Source: Syntrophomonadaceae bacterium (GTDB taxonomy: Bacteria > Bacillota > Dethiobacteria > DTU022). Taken from it: 6,333 nt of DNA. Position numbers and translations under genes: made by a program. Below are positions 5,195 to 6,333 of the stretch, one piece after another. The first letter of the stretch is position 1, and each line of letters opens with the position of its first letter. Where the stretch lies: the NCBI GenBank assembly GCA_003564055.1, contig PWSG01000240.1, positions 1-6,333 of the forward strand. Reading direction: 5' to 3'. The notes beneath the pieces are model-generated. The model made no database searches. It saw only the letters and a list, made by a program, of their open reading frames with translations, and had not been told where the DNA came from.

Positions 5195-6333
5195 TTGCGC
5201 GGTCGTTTTATATTACTTTTTGTTGGGGCCCTGGTAATCTTGTCTTTATTACTGACAGGGACAAATTTTTACATTGATCTGCTCTGGTTTACGGAATTAA
5301 ATGTAGAGCAGGTTTTTTGGACCCAGTACCTTACTCAATGGGGCATGCGTATTGGAGGTTTTCTTTTTCTGTTTGTGTTTTTCTTAGTTAACCTGAGTTT
5401 AACTAAGCGTTACATTCTCAGCTTTCCTAATTTAGCCCTGCGGGAAAGATTAATGGCTACAGGAGCCATGCGGTTTTTTACACCTCGCAAGCTCACTTAT
5501 TATTTCCTTGCTGCAGCAGGAATTATGGCTTATATATTTTCTGGCTATGTCGGGGCTTTTTGGATGGAAACCCTGCGTTTCTTCAACCAGGTGCCATTTA
5601 ATATCAGCGATCCTATTTTCGGGGCCGATGTTGCTTTATATGTTTTCGATCTGCCTTTTTACCGTTTCATCTATGGTTTTTTGATGATGGCCGCAGTGTT
5701 ATCGCTAATTATTGTTGCTGCAATTTACCTGCTTTTAAATCCCCCTGCCCAGGGCAAACAGGGTTGGATGCTGCCTCCGGCAAAGGGGATTAGCCACCTG
5801 GCGGTTCTTCTGGCCATGGTTTTTGGTCTGAAAGCCTGGGATTACAGGCTTAGTCAGCTGGAGCTGCTTTTGTCACCACGCGGTGTAGTATACGGTGCCG
5901 GCTATACAGATCTAAACGCCAATTACTATATTCTAATGGTGCTGATGGTTTTAGCTGCAGTTCTGGCCCTGGTGTTTATAGCAAATATCTTTCTGCGCCG
6001 TTACCGTCTATTTTTCTACGGTATTCTCGCTTTAATAGGCGTTTCGCTCCTCGGTGGTTGGGCCTATCCAGCCGCGATACAGAGTTTTGTGGTTGAACCG
6101 AGCGAGTTTAGTTATGAAGAAAAATACCTTGACCATAATATAGAGTTTACACGTGCTGCCTATGGCCTCGACCAATTTGGAACCCGTCAGTATCCGGCGC
6201 GGCAGGAACTGAGTTGGAGAGATTTGCAGGAGAATGAGGGTACGCTAAAAAATGTGCGCCTCTGGGATTACCGCCCCCTGCTGACCACCTTTAACGAGCT
6301 CCAGGCTATTCGCCCTTATTACCGTTTTGTTGA
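5195..6333 (+). CDS. UPF0182 family membrane protein, N-terminal part (3' end outside window)
   Basis: Large integral membrane protein of the UPF0182 family (PF03699), found in many Gram-positive bacteria and cyanobacteria; its function is not established. 379 codons are visible with no stop; family members are usually around 900 residues, so more than half is missing. The N-terminus has about seven hydrophobic segments (near 5-21, 54-69, 103-119, 160-181, 200-213, 244-265 and 272-288). The family-typical pattern FYIDLLWFTELNVEQVFWTQ (25-44) lies in the first loop. After the last helix the large soluble domain begins, with the diagnostic stretches YLDHNIEFTRAAYGLD (311-326) and LKNVRLWDYRPLL (351-363). 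By family topology this domain is probably outside the membrane. The start is TTG with a good ribosome site. The gene has its own promoter and a terminator-like hairpin in its leader, so it is probably regulated apart from deoC. Confidence 0.92.
   Translation, partial: MRGRFILLFVGALVILSLLLTGTNFYIDLLWFTELNVEQVFWTQYLTQWGMRIGGFLFLFVFFLVNLSLTKRYILSFPNLALRERLMATGAMRFFTPRKLTYYFLAAAGIMAYIFSGYVGAFWMETLRFFNQVPFNISDPIFGADVALYVFDLPFYRFIYGFLMMAAVLSLIIVAAIYLLLNPPAQGKQGWMLPPAKGISHLAVLLAMVFGLKAWDYRLSQLELLLSPRGVVYGAGYTDLNANYYILMVLMVLAAVLALVFIANIFLRRYRLFFYGILALIGVSLLGGWAYPAAIQSFVVEPSEFSYEEKYLDHNIEFTRAAYGLDQFGTRQYPARQELSWRDLQENEGTLKNVRLWDYRPLLTTFNELQAIRPYYRFV

Overview
The window looks like chromosomal DNA from a Gram-positive bacterium of the Firmicutes, most likely the class Clostridia. 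This is inferred from the gene set: a zinc-finger type leucyl-tRNA synthetase, an Asp23/Gls24 protein, ComEA with SLBB and helix-hairpin-helix domains, a Bacillus-type pyrimidine-nucleoside phosphorylase, and a UPF0182 membrane protein. Strong Shine-Dalgarno sites, GTG and TTG starts, and sigma-A-like promoters fit the same view. Base composition by eye is moderate, a little below 50% GC. Genus cannot be read from the window. Every gene is on the + strand, and there are no rRNA or tRNA genes, insertion sequences, CRISPR arrays or phage genes.

Layout. Positions 1-1332 hold the 3' half of leuS, cut by the left edge. The 376-base gap that follows carries a weak terminator, a cluster of TGTTC/GAACA inverted half-sites, a near-consensus promoter (TTGACA-17-TATACT) and a leader of about 130 bases. 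Next comes a monocistronic Asp23/Gls24 gene (1709-2164), closed by a strong intrinsic terminator (2206-2244). A tight three-gene cluster follows: comEA (2361-2954), pdp (2967-4307) and deoC (4311-4958), with gaps of 12 and 3 bases. The 236 bases after deoC contain a second near-consensus promoter (TTGACA-17-TAAAAT) whose -35 box lies on an inverted repeat, and then a terminator-like hairpin just before the TTG start of a UPF0182 membrane protein, which runs off the right edge.

How the genes work together. LeuRS is housekeeping. The Asp23 protein is probably an abundant envelope or stress protein under its own promoter. Pdp and DeoC belong to deoxyribonucleoside catabolism: phosphorolysis of thymidine or deoxyuridine, then, after a phosphopentomutase step not encoded here, cleavage of deoxyribose-5-phosphate to acetaldehyde and glyceraldehyde-3-phosphate. 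Their placement directly behind comEA, the DNA receptor of the uptake machinery, suggests, but does not prove, that captured DNA is used as a nutrient. Nothing here amounts to a clearly new multi-gene system. The points most worth a second look are the comEA-pdp-deoC linkage, the possible attenuator in front of the UPF0182 gene, and the half-site cluster at the asp23 promoter.
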